Below, piece after piece: positions 15,035 to 24,484 of a stretch of 64,000 nucleotides of DNA. Position numbers and translations under genes: made by a program. The stretch comes from Micromonospora inositola (GTDB taxonomy: Bacteria; Actinomycetota; Actinomycetes; Mycobacteriales; Micromonosporaceae): the NCBI RefSeq assembly GCF_900090285.1, contig NZ_LT607754.1, positions 3,498,001 through 3,562,000 on the forward strand, in the 5' to 3' direction. Under the pieces are notes generated by a model. That model saw only the letters and a program-made list of their open reading frames with translations. It made no database searches and was not told the DNA's origin. Position 1 is the stretch's first letter. Every line of letters begins with the position of its first letter.

Positions 15035-16186
15035 ATGACGGATGGCGACGGACTGACAATCGGTCTGCTCGGTTCGTATGGCGGTCGCAACCTCGGCGAC
15101 GAGGCGATCCTCAGCGGGCTCCTGGCCGACCTGCGGCACCAGGAGCCGGACGCGCGGATCATCGTCTTCTCCCGCAACCCGGCGCACACCGCCCTGGCCC
15201 ACCCGGACGTGGAGGCGGTGCCCTGGGAGGGCGTCAGCCGGGCCGACTCGTCGGTGACCCTGTCCGAGCTGGACCTGCTCATCCTGGGCGGCGGCGGCAT
15301 CCTCTACGACCGCGAGGCCCGGCGCTACCTGCGGGTGGTCCGGGTCGCCCAGGAACGCGGGCTGCCCCTGCTCACATACGCGGTGGGGGTCGGGCCGCTC
15401 AGCGACGGGGTGGACACCGGCATGGTCCGGGAAACCCTGGCCGGGGCGACCGAGGTGACCGTGCGGGACCAGGAGTCCCGGATGGTGCTCGAGGAGGCCG
15501 GCCTGGTGAACCCCATCACCGTCACCGCCGACCCGGCGTTCCTGCTCGAACCGGAGGACTTCCCGGCGAGCTGGCTCCGCGACGAGGGGGTCCCGGAGGG
15601 CAAGCGGCTCGTCGGGTTGAGCGTCCGCGAGCCGGGCCGGGCGGCGGAACGCCTCGACGTGGACGGCTACCACCGGCTGCTCGCCCAGATCAGTGACTTC
15701 CTGGTGCACCGGATCGACGCGTACGTGCTGTTCGTGCCGATGGAACGCGACGACATCCGGCACGCCCACGGCGTGATGTCGCACATGGTCGCCGCCGAGC
15801 GGGGCCGGGTCCTGCACGGCGACTACATGCCCCGCCAGATCCTGGGGCTGATGAAACACTTCGACCTCGCGGTCGGCATGCGGCTGCACTTCCTGATCTT
15901 CGCGGCCATGGTGGGCACGCCGTTCCTGCCGCTGCCGTACGCCGGAAAGGTCTTCGACCTGGCCCAGCGGCTCGGGGTGCCGGCGCTGCGCGGCGTGGAG
16001 CGGGAGGTGGAGGGCCCGCTGCTGGCCGAGGTGGACCGGCTGTGGGACGAGCGGGAGGCCCGGGCGAACGAGACCGCCCGCCTGGTGGCCGAGGTGTGCG
16101 AGCAGGCCCGGGGCACCTCCCAGGTCACCCGGGGGGTGCTGGAGAGCATCCGCTCCCGCCGCCTGACCGGGGTTCACGCGGCCTGA
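15035..16186 (+). CDS. Polysaccharide pyruvyl transferase family protein
   Basis: 383 residues. The N-terminus LTIGLLGSYGGRNLGDEAILSGLL is the sugar-nucleotide-like Rossmann motif of the CsaB/WcaK family; LDLLILGGGGILYD and LLTYAVGVGPL follow, and the C-terminal half carries the GMRLHFLIFAAMVGTPFLPLPYAGK segment that completes the cleft. Members transfer a ketal pyruvate from phosphoenolpyruvate to cell-surface polysaccharides. The ATG at 15035 has a strong GGGGAGGAG site at 15021-15029. No glycosyltransferases are adjacent, so the target polymer is unknown. Confidence 0.9.
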   Translation: MTDGDGLTIGLLGSYGGRNLGDEAILSGLLADLRHQEPDARIIVFSRNPAHTALAHPDVEAVPWEGVSRADSSVTLSELDLLILGGGGILYDREARRYLRVVRVAQERGLPLLTYAVGVGPLSDGVDTGMVRETLAGATEVTVRDQESRMVLEEAGLVNPITVTADPAFLLEPEDFPASWLRDEGVPEGKRLVGLSVREPGRAAERLDVDGYHRLLAQISDFLVHRIDAYVLFVPMERDDIRHAHGVMSHMVAAERGRVLHGDYMPRQILGLMKHFDLAVGMRLHFLIFAAMVGTPFLPLPYAGKVFDLAQRLGVPALRGVEREVEGPLLAEVDRLWDEREARANETARLVAEVCEQARGTSQVTRGVLESIRSRRLTGVHAA

Positions 16187-16211
16187 GCCGGCCCGGCGCC
16201 CCGCCGGCCGG

Positions 16212-16418
16212 TCAGAGCGCCGGCCCCCGCCAGTTGTAGATCCACGGCCGGCCCGCCCGGTCGTCCGACTCCAGCTCGTAGATCTGCGCCTCGGCCAGCC
16301 CCTCCGGGCCGAGGTGGTGGTGGGTCAGCGGCGGACGGCCGTTGCCGTCCAGCTCGACCGTGACGGTCTCGCCATCGGCCGCGCCGCCCGCCAGGGGGAT
16401 CTGCACCGTGGATGCCAT
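16212..16418 (-). CDS. Small hypothetical protein
   Basis: 68 residues: STVQIPLAGGAADGETVTVELDGNG, then a His-rich turn (LTHHHLGPEGLAEAQIYELE) and an aromatic end (GRPWIYNWRGPAL). It looks like a single small beta-rich domain, soluble and acidic. It is sandwiched tail-to-tail with the pyruvyl transferase. I do not recognise a named family, but the coding pattern is clear. An upstream extension to 16493 is possible and less convincing. Confidence 0.65.
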   Translation of the reverse strand: MASTVQIPLAGGAADGETVTVELDGNGRPPLTHHHLGPEGLAEAQIYELESDDRAGRPWIYNWRGPAL

Positions 16419-16545
16419 GGGCCCATCCTGCCCCGGACGCCGCCGGCCCGCAGCGGATAGCGGGGCAGCGGGCCGCTTCCACCGGGCCGACATCCTCCGC
16501 GAGCTGACCGACGGCGAGACCGGCGCGCGCTGACCGGCCGCCGGC

Positions 16546-17418
16546 TCAACCCCGTGGCAGCAGCCCGGGCGGGTACTCCATCCCGTCGTGGGTGCACGCG
16601 GCGGCGGCGACCCGGGCGGCGTACCCGGCCGCGTCGGGCAGGGCGGCGCCGCGCAGCCGGGCGGCGATCAGGCCCGCGGCGAACGCATCGCCCGCGCCGT
16701 TGCTGTCGACCACCGCGCCGGGCAGGGTGGCCGCGGGCACCGGTACCGGTGGGCCGTCCGCCGGGTGCAGGGTCGCGCCCGCCTCCCCGCCGGTCACCAG
16801 CACCGTCCGGGGCGCCAGCTCCGCCGCGAGCTTTTCGGCGCGGTCACCGAGGCGAACCCCGCTGACGAAGACCAGGTCCGCCGCCTCGGCGAAGGGGTGG
16901 TGGTAGGGGTTGTCCCCGTCCCAGTCGTGCAGGTCGGTGGAGAGCCCTACGCCCTCGGCGAGCCCGGCGCGCAGGACCGGCAGCGCGTCGCGCGCCCAGT
17001 CCATGATCGACACGTGCACGTGGGCCGCCTCCCGGACCAGCGCGGTGAGCGCGTCTGGCGGGAACGGCGGTGGCCCCTGCCAGGGCCGCGGATCGTAGAG
17101 GGACATCCGCCGGCCGCCGGAGTCGACCAGGTTGACCGAGCGGCGGGTGCCGGCCGGGGCGTCGGCGAGCACGGCGTGCACCGAGGTCCGGGCCAGCGCC
17201 GCCCGGACCACGTCCCCGGCCGGGTCGGCGCCCAGCACGTCCACCAGGGCCACCCGCAGGCCCAGCGCGTGCGCGGCGAGCGCCACCCCGGCGCCGGTGT
17301 TGCCGATCCGCAGGTCGATGGGGGGCACGGTCAGCGAGTCGGCGGCCGGCAGCGGGAGCGCGGGCACCCGGGTCCGCACATCGACCCCGAGGCCGCCGAT
17401 CACGAGCAGATCGAACAT
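16546..17418 (-). CDS. PfkB-family carbohydrate kinase
   Basis: 290 residues of the ribokinase fold. LLVIGGLGVDV opens the chain, LRIGNTGAGVALAAHALG holds the sugar-site residues, and VDSNGAGDAFAAGLIAARL near the C-terminus is the PfkB signature 2 with the catalytic Asp in GAGD and the anion hole. The first part of signature 2 has a Ser-Asn in place of the usual Thr. Substrate (sugar, nucleoside or other) is not evident. It starts 63 bases from the divergent SNF2 gene. Confidence 0.9.
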   Translation of the reverse strand: MFDLLVIGGLGVDVRTRVPALPLPAADSLTVPPIDLRIGNTGAGVALAAHALGLRVALVDVLGADPAGDVVRAALARTSVHAVLADAPAGTRRSVNLVDSGGRRMSLYDPRPWQGPPPFPPDALTALVREAAHVHVSIMDWARDALPVLRAGLAEGVGLSTDLHDWDGDNPYHHPFAEAADLVFVSGVRLGDRAEKLAAELAPRTVLVTGGEAGATLHPADGPPVPVPAATLPGAVVDSNGAGDAFAAGLIAARLRGAALPDAAGYAARVAAAACTHDGMEYPPGLLPRG

Positions 17419-17481
17419 GGCGCCGACAGTAGCCGGGCCGGGCCGCCTATCCTTGCCCCGGGCGTCGACGAGGGGGAGTGC

Positions 17482-20400
17482 GTGCTGGTCATCCACGGGG
17501 TGTGGCTGTCCGGCGTCGGGCTCGCCGTCTGGGCCGAGGACAGCACGCTGCCGGCGCGGGCGCCGCGCCGGCCCGGCCGGGTCCCGCGCGAGCGGCCGCA
17601 CCCGTTCGCCGCCGGCCACGCCACGCTGGCCGGGGTGCTCGGCGACCTCCCGGCCCGGGCCACCTCCGTCCTGCTCACCCTCCCCACCCGGGCCGGCTCG
17701 CCGCTCGACTCGCCGGAGCTGGTCCGGACCGCCGTCGCGGAACCGGTCCGCGGCCGGGTCGCCCTCGCCGGCTGGCGGGTCCCCGCCCTGACGTACGCCC
17801 CCGACGCCGCCTTCGCCGTGCTGCGGGAGATCGACCTCGGCGCGGCCGTGCCGGGGGCGGACCTGCGTCACCTGGCCGAACTGGCCGACTTCGCCGCCGA
17901 CCTGGTCACCCGCGGCCGGGTGCTGCCCGGCGTCGCGTCCCCGGCCGGCGCCGCGCCGACTACCAGCGCGGACCCGCCGGCCCGGCCCGGCCCGGTGGAC
18001 GACGCCGACGGGGTGACCGCCCGGGCGGTCTGGCGGCCCCTGCTGACCGGCACGGACGCCGGCTGGGCCCGGTCCCTGGCCCTCGCGCTGCCGCCGGCCG
18101 CCCGCGCCGCCGCCGCTCCGCCCGCCCAGGTCGAACCGGATGCGCCAGTAGGGCCGGGTGCGCGGGTCGAGCCGGGTGGGTTGGTCGAGCCCGGCGCGCT
18201 GGTCGCCGACGCGCTGGACGCGCTGACCGACGCCGCGGCCCGGGCCGCCCTCGCGGGGACCGCGCTGACCCGGGGCCTCCGGCCGGGCGGGCCGGTGCCG
18301 GCCTGGCTGGCGGCGCTCACCGGCGAGCGCCGGGAGTTCACCGCCGATCCGGCCGGGCTGGACACCCTCCGCGCCGAGCTGGACGCCTGGCAGCGCGACG
18401 CCGCCGGGGGCCCGGTGCGGGCCAGCTTCCGCCTGGTTGAGCCGGATCCCGACGAGATCGCCGAACCACTGCTGGTGGTGCCGGCCGACCCCACCGCCGT
18501 GGTGGCGCAGGGTGGGCGGTGGCGGGTGGAGTTCGGCCTGCAACCGGCCGACGAGCCGGGGCTGCTGATCGAGGCGGGCCAGGTGTGGCGGTCACCGGGG
18601 AGCCTGCCCGCGCTCGCCGTCGCAGACCCGCAGGAGACCCTGCTCGCCGAGCTGGGCCGGGCCAGCCGGCTCTGGCCGGAGCTGGACGACGCGCTGCGTA
18701 CCGCCACGCCGGAGGGGATGGAGCTGGACCCGGAGGGGGCGCACCGCTTCCTGCGGGAGGGCGCGCCGGTGCTGCACGCGGCCGGCTTCGGGGTGCTGCT
18801 GCCGTCCTGGTGGCGGCGGCCGTCGACGCGGTTGGGCGCCCGGCTGCGGGCCCGGAGCCGGACCGCCCCGGGCACCGTCGCCGCCGCCTCCGGCGGGCTG
18901 GGGCTGGACGCGCTGGTCGACTACCGGTGGGAGGTCGCCCTCGGCGACCAGCCGCTGACGGCCGAGGAACTGGCCGCCCTGGCCGAGCTGAAGTCCCCGC
19001 TGGTCCGGCTGCGCGGGCAGTGGGTCGAGCTGGACCCGAAGCGGCTCGCCGCCGGCCTCCGGCTGCTCCGCTCGACCGGGGAGCTGACCGTCGCCGACCT
19101 GCTCCGGCTCGGCCTCGCCGAGACCGACCGGGCGGACGAGCTGCCGGTGCTGGAGGTCAGCGCCGATGGCGCGCTCGGCGAGCTGCTCGCCGGGGCCGCG
19201 GAGCGGCGGCTCACGCCGGCCGACCCGCCGCCCGGGTTCCACGGCACGCTGCGGCCGTACCAGCGGCGGGGGCTGGCCTGGCTGGCCTTCCTCCAGTCGC
19301 TCGGGCTCGGCGGGATCCTCGCCGACGACATGGGGCTGGGCAAGACCGTGCAGCTGCTCGCCCTGCTGGCCGGGGATCCGCCGGAGGCCGGACCGACCCT
19401 GCTGGTCTGTCCGATGTCGCTGGTCGGCAACTGGCAGCGGGAGGCGGCCCGGTTCACGCCCGGGTTGCGCGTACACGTGCATCACGGGGCCGAGCGGGCC
19501 CGGGGGGCGGAGTTCCGGACCACCGTGCACGGCGCGGACCTGGTGCTGACCACCTACTCGGTGGCGGCGCGGGACGCGTTCGCGCTCGCCGGCATCGACT
19601 GGCACCGGGTGGTGGTGGACGAGGCGCAGGCGATCAAGAACGCGTCGACCCGGCAGGCCGAGGCGGTCCGGTCGCTGCCCGCGCGGCACCGGGTCGCGGT
19701 CACCGGTACGCCGGTGGAGAACCGGCTGGCCGACCTCTGGTCGATCATGCAGTTCGCGAATCCCGGACTGCTCGGCCCGGCCGCCACCTTCCGGAAGAAG
19801 TTCGCCGAGCCGATCGAGCGGCACGGCGACGACGAGGTGGCCGGCCGGCTGCGCCGGATCACCGGTCCGTTCGTGCTGCGCCGGCTCAAGACGGACTCGT
19901 CGATCATCTCCGACCTGCCGGAGAAGCTGGAGATGGAGGTGCTCTGCAACCTCACCGCCGAGCAGGCCGCGCTCTACCGGGCGGTGGTCGACGACATGCT
20001 GGCGAAGATCGAGTCCAGCGACGGGATGGAGCGCCGGGGGCTGGTGCTGGCCACCATGACCCGCCTCAAGCAGGTCTGCAACCACCCGGCGCAGCTGCTG
20101 CGCGACGGCTCGCCGCTGCCCGGCCGCTCCGGCAAGCTGGAGCGGCTGGAGGAGATCGTCGACGAGGTCCTCGCGGCGGGGGAGAAGGCCCTGCTGTTCA
20201 CCCAGTACGCCGAGTTCGGCGGCATGCTGCGCGGCCACCTGTCGGCCCGGGTCGGCCGGGAGGTGCTCTTCCTGCACGGCGGCGTCGACAAGGCCGACCG
20301 GGACACCCTGGTCACCCGGTTCCAGTCCGCGGACGGACCGCCGCTCTTCGTGCTCTCGCTCAAGGCCGGCGGCACCGGGCTCACCCTCACCGCGGCGAAC

Positions 20401-20667
20401 CACGTGGTGCACGTCGACCGGTGGTGGAACCCGGCCGTCGAGGACCAGGCCACCGACCGGGCGTTCCGGATCGGCCAGCGCCGCCGCGTGCAGGTCCGCA
20501 AGTTCGTCTCCGCCGGCACGGTGGAGGAGAAGGTGGCCGCCATGATCGCCGACAAGCGGAGCCTGGCGGGGCGCGTGGTGGGCAGCGGGGAGCAGTGGGT
20601 CACCGAACTCTCCACCGGCGCGCTGCGCGAGCTGTTCGCCCTGGAGTCCGGGGCGGTGGTGGAGTGA
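17482..20667 (+). CDS. SNF2-family DEAD/DEAH-type helicase-like ATPase
   Basis: 1061 residues from a GTG at 17482 (GGGGGAG just before it). The first 550 residues form the actinobacterial N-terminal module, opening VLVIHGVWLSGVGLAVWAED and interrupted by an Ala/Pro-rich linker near residues 150-240. The ATPase follows: motif I DDMGLGKT at about 615-622, motif II DEAQ at about 713-716, VTGTPVENRLADLWS, and the second RecA lobe with LFLHGGVDKADRD near 930 and TDRAFRIGQ near 990. It is a double-stranded DNA translocase used in chromatin or repair transactions. Its stop overlaps the start of the SWIM gene, a conserved pairing. Confidence 0.94.
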   Translation: MLVIHGVWLSGVGLAVWAEDSTLPARAPRRPGRVPRERPHPFAAGHATLAGVLGDLPARATSVLLTLPTRAGSPLDSPELVRTAVAEPVRGRVALAGWRVPALTYAPDAAFAVLREIDLGAAVPGADLRHLAELADFAADLVTRGRVLPGVASPAGAAPTTSADPPARPGPVDDADGVTARAVWRPLLTGTDAGWARSLALALPPAARAAAAPPAQVEPDAPVGPGARVEPGGLVEPGALVADALDALTDAAARAALAGTALTRGLRPGGPVPAWLAALTGERREFTADPAGLDTLRAELDAWQRDAAGGPVRASFRLVEPDPDEIAEPLLVVPADPTAVVAQGGRWRVEFGLQPADEPGLLIEAGQVWRSPGSLPALAVADPQETLLAELGRASRLWPELDDALRTATPEGMELDPEGAHRFLREGAPVLHAAGFGVLLPSWWRRPSTRLGARLRARSRTAPGTVAAASGGLGLDALVDYRWEVALGDQPLTAEELAALAELKSPLVRLRGQWVELDPKRLAAGLRLLRSTGELTVADLLRLGLAETDRADELPVLEVSADGALGELLAGAAERRLTPADPPPGFHGTLRPYQRRGLAWLAFLQSLGLGGILADDMGLGKTVQLLALLAGDPPEAGPTLLVCPMSLVGNWQREAARFTPGLRVHVHHGAERARGAEFRTTVHGADLVLTTYSVAARDAFALAGIDWHRVVVDEAQAIKNASTRQAEAVRSLPARHRVAVTGTPVENRLADLWSIMQFANPGLLGPAATFRKKFAEPIERHGDDEVAGRLRRITGPFVLRRLKTDSSIISDLPEKLEMEVLCNLTAEQAALYRAVVDDMLAKIESSDGMERRGLVLATMTRLKQVCNHPAQLLRDGSPLPGRSGKLERLEEIVDEVLAAGEKALLFTQYAEFGGMLRGHLSARVGREVLFLHGGVDKADRDTLVTRFQSADGPPLFVLSLKAGGTGLTLTAANHVVHVDRWWNPAVEDQATDRAFRIGQRRRVQVRKFVSAGTVEEKVAAMIADKRSLAGRVVGSGEQWVTELSTGALRELFALESGAVVE

Positions 20668-21815
20668 CCACCCCGGACGGGAACGCGAGCGGGCGGTTCG
20701 CCGAGTTCGGGCCGCCGCGCCGGGTGGAGGGCGGCCTGCGGGCGCGCAGCACCCGGGGCGCGATCGGGCAGTCCTGGTGGTCTCGCCGGTTCCTGGAGGT
20801 GCTGGAGTCCTTCGCCCTCGGCACCCGGCTCACCCGGGGCCGGGCGTACGCGCGCCGCGGTCAGGTGCTCCGGCTGGACATCGCCCCCGGGCTGGTCACC
20901 GCCGCCGTGCAGGGCTCCCGGCCCGACCCGTACCCGGTGCGGATCGAGCTGGCCGCCTATCCGGTCGAGCTGTGGGCCCGCATCGAGGCGGAACTCGCCG
21001 GGCAGGCGTTCTTCAGCGCCCGGCTCCTCGCCGGCGACCTCCCGACCGAGCTGGAGGAGCTGTTCGCCGGGGCGGGCGCGCCGCTCTTCCCGTCCACCGT
21101 GGACGAGTTGACCCAGCGCTGCGGCTGCCCCGACTTCGCGGTGCCGTGCAAGCATCTCGCGGCCACCTTCTACCTGCTCGCCGAGGCTTTCGACGCCGAC
21201 CCGTTCCAGCTCCTGCACTGGCGCGGCCGCAGTCGGGCCGAGCTGCTCGACCGGCTCCGTATGCTGCGTGCCGCCGCCGGCGAAACCGGTACGCCGGAGA
21301 CGGTGACCGGTGGGGCCCACGTGGCCACGGCACGGTCCGGTCCGGACCCGGCCGGGCCGGCGACGAGCCGCCCGTCCACCCCGACGGCCGGTCCGGCGCC
21401 GACCGGACGGTCGACGGCGGCCGGGGCGGCCCGGGTGCTCGGCGCCCTGCCCGCGGCGTCGCCGGCCGACCCGGTCGACCGGTTCTGGGTGGCGCCGGTG
21501 CCGGTGCCCGACCGGCCACCGACCCTCGCGACCGCCCCCGACCTGCTGCTGCGCCAGCTCGGCCCGCCCGGGCCGGCCATCGGCGGCCCGGGGCTGGTCG
21601 AACGGCTGCGCCGGGCCTACCGGGACCTCGGCCGGCCCCGGTCGGACCTGCCCACCACCGGCTCTGCGGAGGCGACGCCCACCGACCGGTCGGGGTCGGC
21701 GCGGTCACAGCCAGCGCCGTCGGAATCGCCACATCAGACCGGCGTTCGCCAGCAGCACCACGGCGCAGATCGCGCCGGCCAGTCGCCCGGCCAGCACGGT
21801 CATCGCCGGCAGTGA
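20664..21815 (+). CDS. SWIM zinc-finger protein
   Basis: 383 residues. The GTG at 20664 overlaps the SNF2 stop (GTGA), so the two are translationally coupled. After RSTRGAIGQSWWSRRFLEVLE the chain reaches the SWIM finger: Cys153-x-Cys155, then Cys162-x-His164 in CGCPDFAVPCKHLAATFYLLAE. SWIM domains bind DNA or protein partners, and this family regularly accompanies a SNF2 ATPase, suggesting one complex. The C-terminal 150 residues are low-complexity Pro/Thr/Ala. The last 37 codons overlap the convergent DUF3040 gene, so the true end of function may lie earlier. Confidence 0.9.
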   Translation: MTTPDGNASGRFAEFGPPRRVEGGLRARSTRGAIGQSWWSRRFLEVLESFALGTRLTRGRAYARRGQVLRLDIAPGLVTAAVQGSRPDPYPVRIELAAYPVELWARIEAELAGQAFFSARLLAGDLPTELEELFAGAGAPLFPSTVDELTQRCGCPDFAVPCKHLAATFYLLAEAFDADPFQLLHWRGRSRAELLDRLRMLRAAAGETGTPETVTGGAHVATARSGPDPAGPATSRPSTPTAGPAPTGRSTAAGAARVLGALPAASPADPVDRFWVAPVPVPDRPPTLATAPDLLLRQLGPPGPAIGGPGLVERLRRAYRDLGRPRSDLPTTGSAEATPTDRSGSARSQPAPSESPHQTGVRQQHHGADRAGQSPGQHGHRRQ

Positions 21816-21962
21816 GGCCCACAGCACGATCGTCAACAGCATGAGGTACCGGCCCCGGCGGGCGCGCGCCCGATGGTCGAGCCGGGCGAAGAACTGCGGA
21901 TCGCTCTCCCGCAGCTGGCGGGTGATCTGCTCGAACCTGCGCTGATCCTCTTTGCTGAGCAT
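21705..21962 (-). CDS. DUF3040 family membrane protein
   Basis: 85 residues. The N-terminal half is basic and helical (LSKEDQRRFEQITRQLRESDPQFF) and matches the DUF3040 opening; two membrane segments follow around residues 39-58 and 60-77, ending in an Arg-rich tail. DUF3040 proteins are small actinobacterial inner-membrane proteins of unknown function. The gene overlaps the end of the SWIM gene by 111 bases, tail to tail. Confidence 0.88.
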   Translation of the reverse strand: MLSKEDQRRFEQITRQLRESDPQFFARLDHRARARRGRYLMLLTIVLWASLPAMTVLAGRLAGAICAVVLLANAGLMWRFRRRWL

Positions 21963-22433
21963 GGCGGTGCCTTCCCCTCACGGCTTCAGCGGTTCGTCGG
22001 CATACCCGCAACGGAGGCGGGTCACGCGCTGCTCCAGCTGCCACTTTCGGCCACGGCGGTGGGGAGGTGGAGGCGGCTCGGCGCGGGTGGGCAGCTTCCG
22101 GTCGGACGACCTCAGCGCAGGCTTATCCGCGCCTTAAGTTTGCCTGTGCCGTTGAACGGCGCAAGCAGCGCCACGGCGGTCGAAAACGTTACGTCCCGGC
22201 GTTCGGGGGCGACGTCGACCCTGCTGGGATGACGCCGCCCGGGCGGTGCCGGACCGACCGCCCGGCCGGGGCATGAGCACCGTCTTAAGTGCCCTCCGGA
22301 GCGCCTTCCGGCCGCCTTGAGCGCCGGGGAACACGTGGCTACTTTCCGTACAACTCCTCCGGCAACAGTCGCCGCCCCTGATGTCCTCCCCGGTCGCAGG
22401 CGTGCCGGCGCTCGAAGAAAACGGGATTGGTAC
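21963..22433 (+). promoter_or_regulatory. Upstream region of the DUF1800/flavin operon
   Basis: 471 bases with no gene I can support. It contains a GCCGTT-G-AACGGC inverted repeat at 22148-22160, two CTTAAG-centred segments (near 22133 and 22283) and lower GC around 22125-22200, fitting a promoter for the five-gene operon to the right. No known box is matched. Confidence 0.35.
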
Positions 22434-24476
22434 ATGGCCGACCAGAATGTGCCACCACGTCGACCCCGGGACGACCGCGGGTGGGACGGGCGACAGCACC
22501 CCACCTCGGACGGGTACCGCGACCTGGACCACGCGACGACGTACGCCCCCGCCGCCGGCTACGGCGGACCCGCCGGGTACCGCCGTGCCACCACGACCCT
22601 CCCCGGCCAGGGATCGCAGTGGGTCGGCCCGGACGGCTTCGGCCGCCAGGGTCACGCCCCGGCGCCCGGCGCGGGACTGCCCAACCTGGACGATGACGGC
22701 GAGCCGGGTCGCCGCGGTCGGCGGCGCGCCCTCGCCGCGCTCGGCGGCGCGGCGGTCGTCGCCGGCGGGGCCGCCCTCGCCATGACCCCCCAGGTGCGCG
22801 GGCTGTTCCGGGACGACCCGGTGGCCGGCGACGCCACCGGCACCGTGGTCACCGACGGCACCGCCGCCCGGCCCAGCGGGCAGCAGCCGAGCACAGTGCG
22901 CACCTACACCGAGCAGAACGAGAGCTACATGGGCTCCCGGGCCGGCGCGGCGCTGAAGCGGAACTCCCCGACCGGCGGCCGGGTCTTCGACGGCCCGGCG
23001 GCCGCCGCCGCGGCGACCCGGGTGACCGTGAAGACCGTGCTCGCCAAGGACCCGGTCCGGCACCTGGCCAGCCGGGCCACTTTCGGCGCCACCCCGAAGG
23101 TGCTGGCCGACATCAAGCGGCTCGGCATCGACGGCTGGCTGCGCCGGCAGCTCGACCCGGAGAAGATCGCCCCGACCAGGGCCGAGCTGAAGCTCGCCGA
23201 GCTGCCCACCCTGAAGCTGACCCCGCAGCAGCTGCGCGACCAGCGGGACCAGCTCAACGAGCGGGGCGCCCAGCCGGAGCGGGAGATGATCGACGGGACC
23301 ATCGCCCGGCAGATCTGGTCCGACCGGCAGCTCTTCGAGGTGATGGTCGACTTCTGGAACGACTTCCTGCACGTCGCCGCCGAGTTCGACGGCGGTGAGG
23401 TCTACCGCAACTCGTTCGACCGGGACGTCGTCCGGGCCCACGCCCTGGGCAGCTACCCGGAGATGCTGATCGCCGCGAACAAGCACCCGGCGCTGCTGCT
23501 CTACCTGAATCAGGTCGACTCCCGCAAGGACGCGGTCAACGAGAACCTGGCCCGGGAGAACCTGGAGCTGTACTCGGTCGGCGTCGACGGCGGGTACACC
23601 GAGAAGGACGTCCGGCAGGCCGCGATGCTGCAGACCGGCCGGGGCGTCGCCGACGGGAAGTACGTCTTCCACCCGGAGCGGCACTACGTGGGCAGGGTGA
23701 AGATCCTCGGCTTCAGCCACCCGAACAGCTCGGCGGACCCGAAGGTCGCCGACCGGGTGATCGACCAGTACATCGCCTACCTCGCGCTGCACGCGTCGAC
23801 GGCCCGGTACGTGGCCCGCAGCCTGGCCACCCGGTTCGTCTCGGACACCCCGCCCAAGTCCCTGGTGGACCGCCTGGCCAAGACTTACGCGGCGAACAAG
23901 GGCCTGATCAAGCCGGTGCTGATGACGCTCTTCAGCTCGTCGGAGTTCTGGGCCGCGGTGGGCCAGAAGGTGCGCCGGCCGATGGAGTACCTGGTCGCCA
24001 CCTACCGGACCCTCGGGGTCCGGCCGGAGGCGTCGCCCGGTTTCCAGGGCGACAACCGGCGCACCCCGTACGCGCAGGGCCTGCGGCAGATCCAGGACAA
24101 GATGCGCGAGCTGGGCCAGTACCCGATGGGCAAGCCCACCCCGGACGGCTACGCGGACGTCTACGTCGCCTGGACCTCGGCCGGCACCATGGTCGACGGC
24201 TGGAACGAGGCCGGCGAGCTGCTCGGCGGCTGGCGCAAGCAGTTCACCTACACCGCGCCGGAGAAGCTGGTGGCGCGCCCGCCGGCCACCGCCGGGGCGT
24301 ACGTGGACGAGCTGGCCGAGCGGCTGGTGCACCAGAAGCTGAGCGGCAAGGAGAAGGCACTGATCCTCGGCGTCGCCGGAGTCCCGGCGACCACGAAGGT
24401 CGACGCCACGTTCAACGGGGCCGTCGCCGCCGTCGCGCGGACGATCCTCGCTTCCCCCCAGCACCACCTCCGGTGA
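22434..24476 (+). CDS. DUF1800 domain protein
   Basis: 680 residues. A cytoplasmic Pro/Gly-rich N-terminus of about 95 residues is followed by an Arg-rich stretch (GRRGRRRALAALGGAAVVAGGAALAM) that acts as a membrane anchor or Tat-like signal. The DUF1800 region starts with VRHLASRATFGATPKVLADI, includes DFWNDFLHVAAEF, NENLARENLELYSVGVDGGYTEKDVRQAA and MLQTGRG, and ends in SSSEFW-type and LILASPQ-like segments. DUF1800 proteins are exported and commonly paired with DUF1501; their activity is unknown. Its stop overlaps the GTG of the next gene, and the operon continues through ApbE, so it is probably served by that redox chain. Confidence 0.88.
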   Translation: MADQNVPPRRPRDDRGWDGRQHPTSDGYRDLDHATTYAPAAGYGGPAGYRRATTTLPGQGSQWVGPDGFGRQGHAPAPGAGLPNLDDDGEPGRRGRRRALAALGGAAVVAGGAALAMTPQVRGLFRDDPVAGDATGTVVTDGTAARPSGQQPSTVRTYTEQNESYMGSRAGAALKRNSPTGGRVFDGPAAAAAATRVTVKTVLAKDPVRHLASRATFGATPKVLADIKRLGIDGWLRRQLDPEKIAPTRAELKLAELPTLKLTPQQLRDQRDQLNERGAQPEREMIDGTIARQIWSDRQLFEVMVDFWNDFLHVAAEFDGGEVYRNSFDRDVVRAHALGSYPEMLIAANKHPALLLYLNQVDSRKDAVNENLARENLELYSVGVDGGYTEKDVRQAAMLQTGRGVADGKYVFHPERHYVGRVKILGFSHPNSSADPKVADRVIDQYIAYLALHASTARYVARSLATRFVSDTPPKSLVDRLAKTYAANKGLIKPVLMTLFSSSEFWAAVGQKVRRPMEYLVATYRTLGVRPEASPGFQGDNRRTPYAQGLRQIQDKMRELGQYPMGKPTPDGYADVYVAWTSAGTMVDGWNEAGELLGGWRKQFTYTAPEKLVARPPATAGAYVDELAERLVHQKLSGKEKALILGVAGVPATTKVDATFNGAVAAVARTILASPQHHLR

Positions 24477-24484
24477 GGCATTCG

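Noticed and set aside
18592..20412. 606-codon minus-strand frame within the SNF2 gene
   Set aside because: Rich in Gln/His/Arg with no domain; the plus strand has full helicase motifs.
20664..21962. Frameshift at the end of the SWIM gene where it overlaps DUF3040
   Set aside because: Tail-to-tail overlaps of this size occur in GC-rich genomes and no alternative frame continues a domain.
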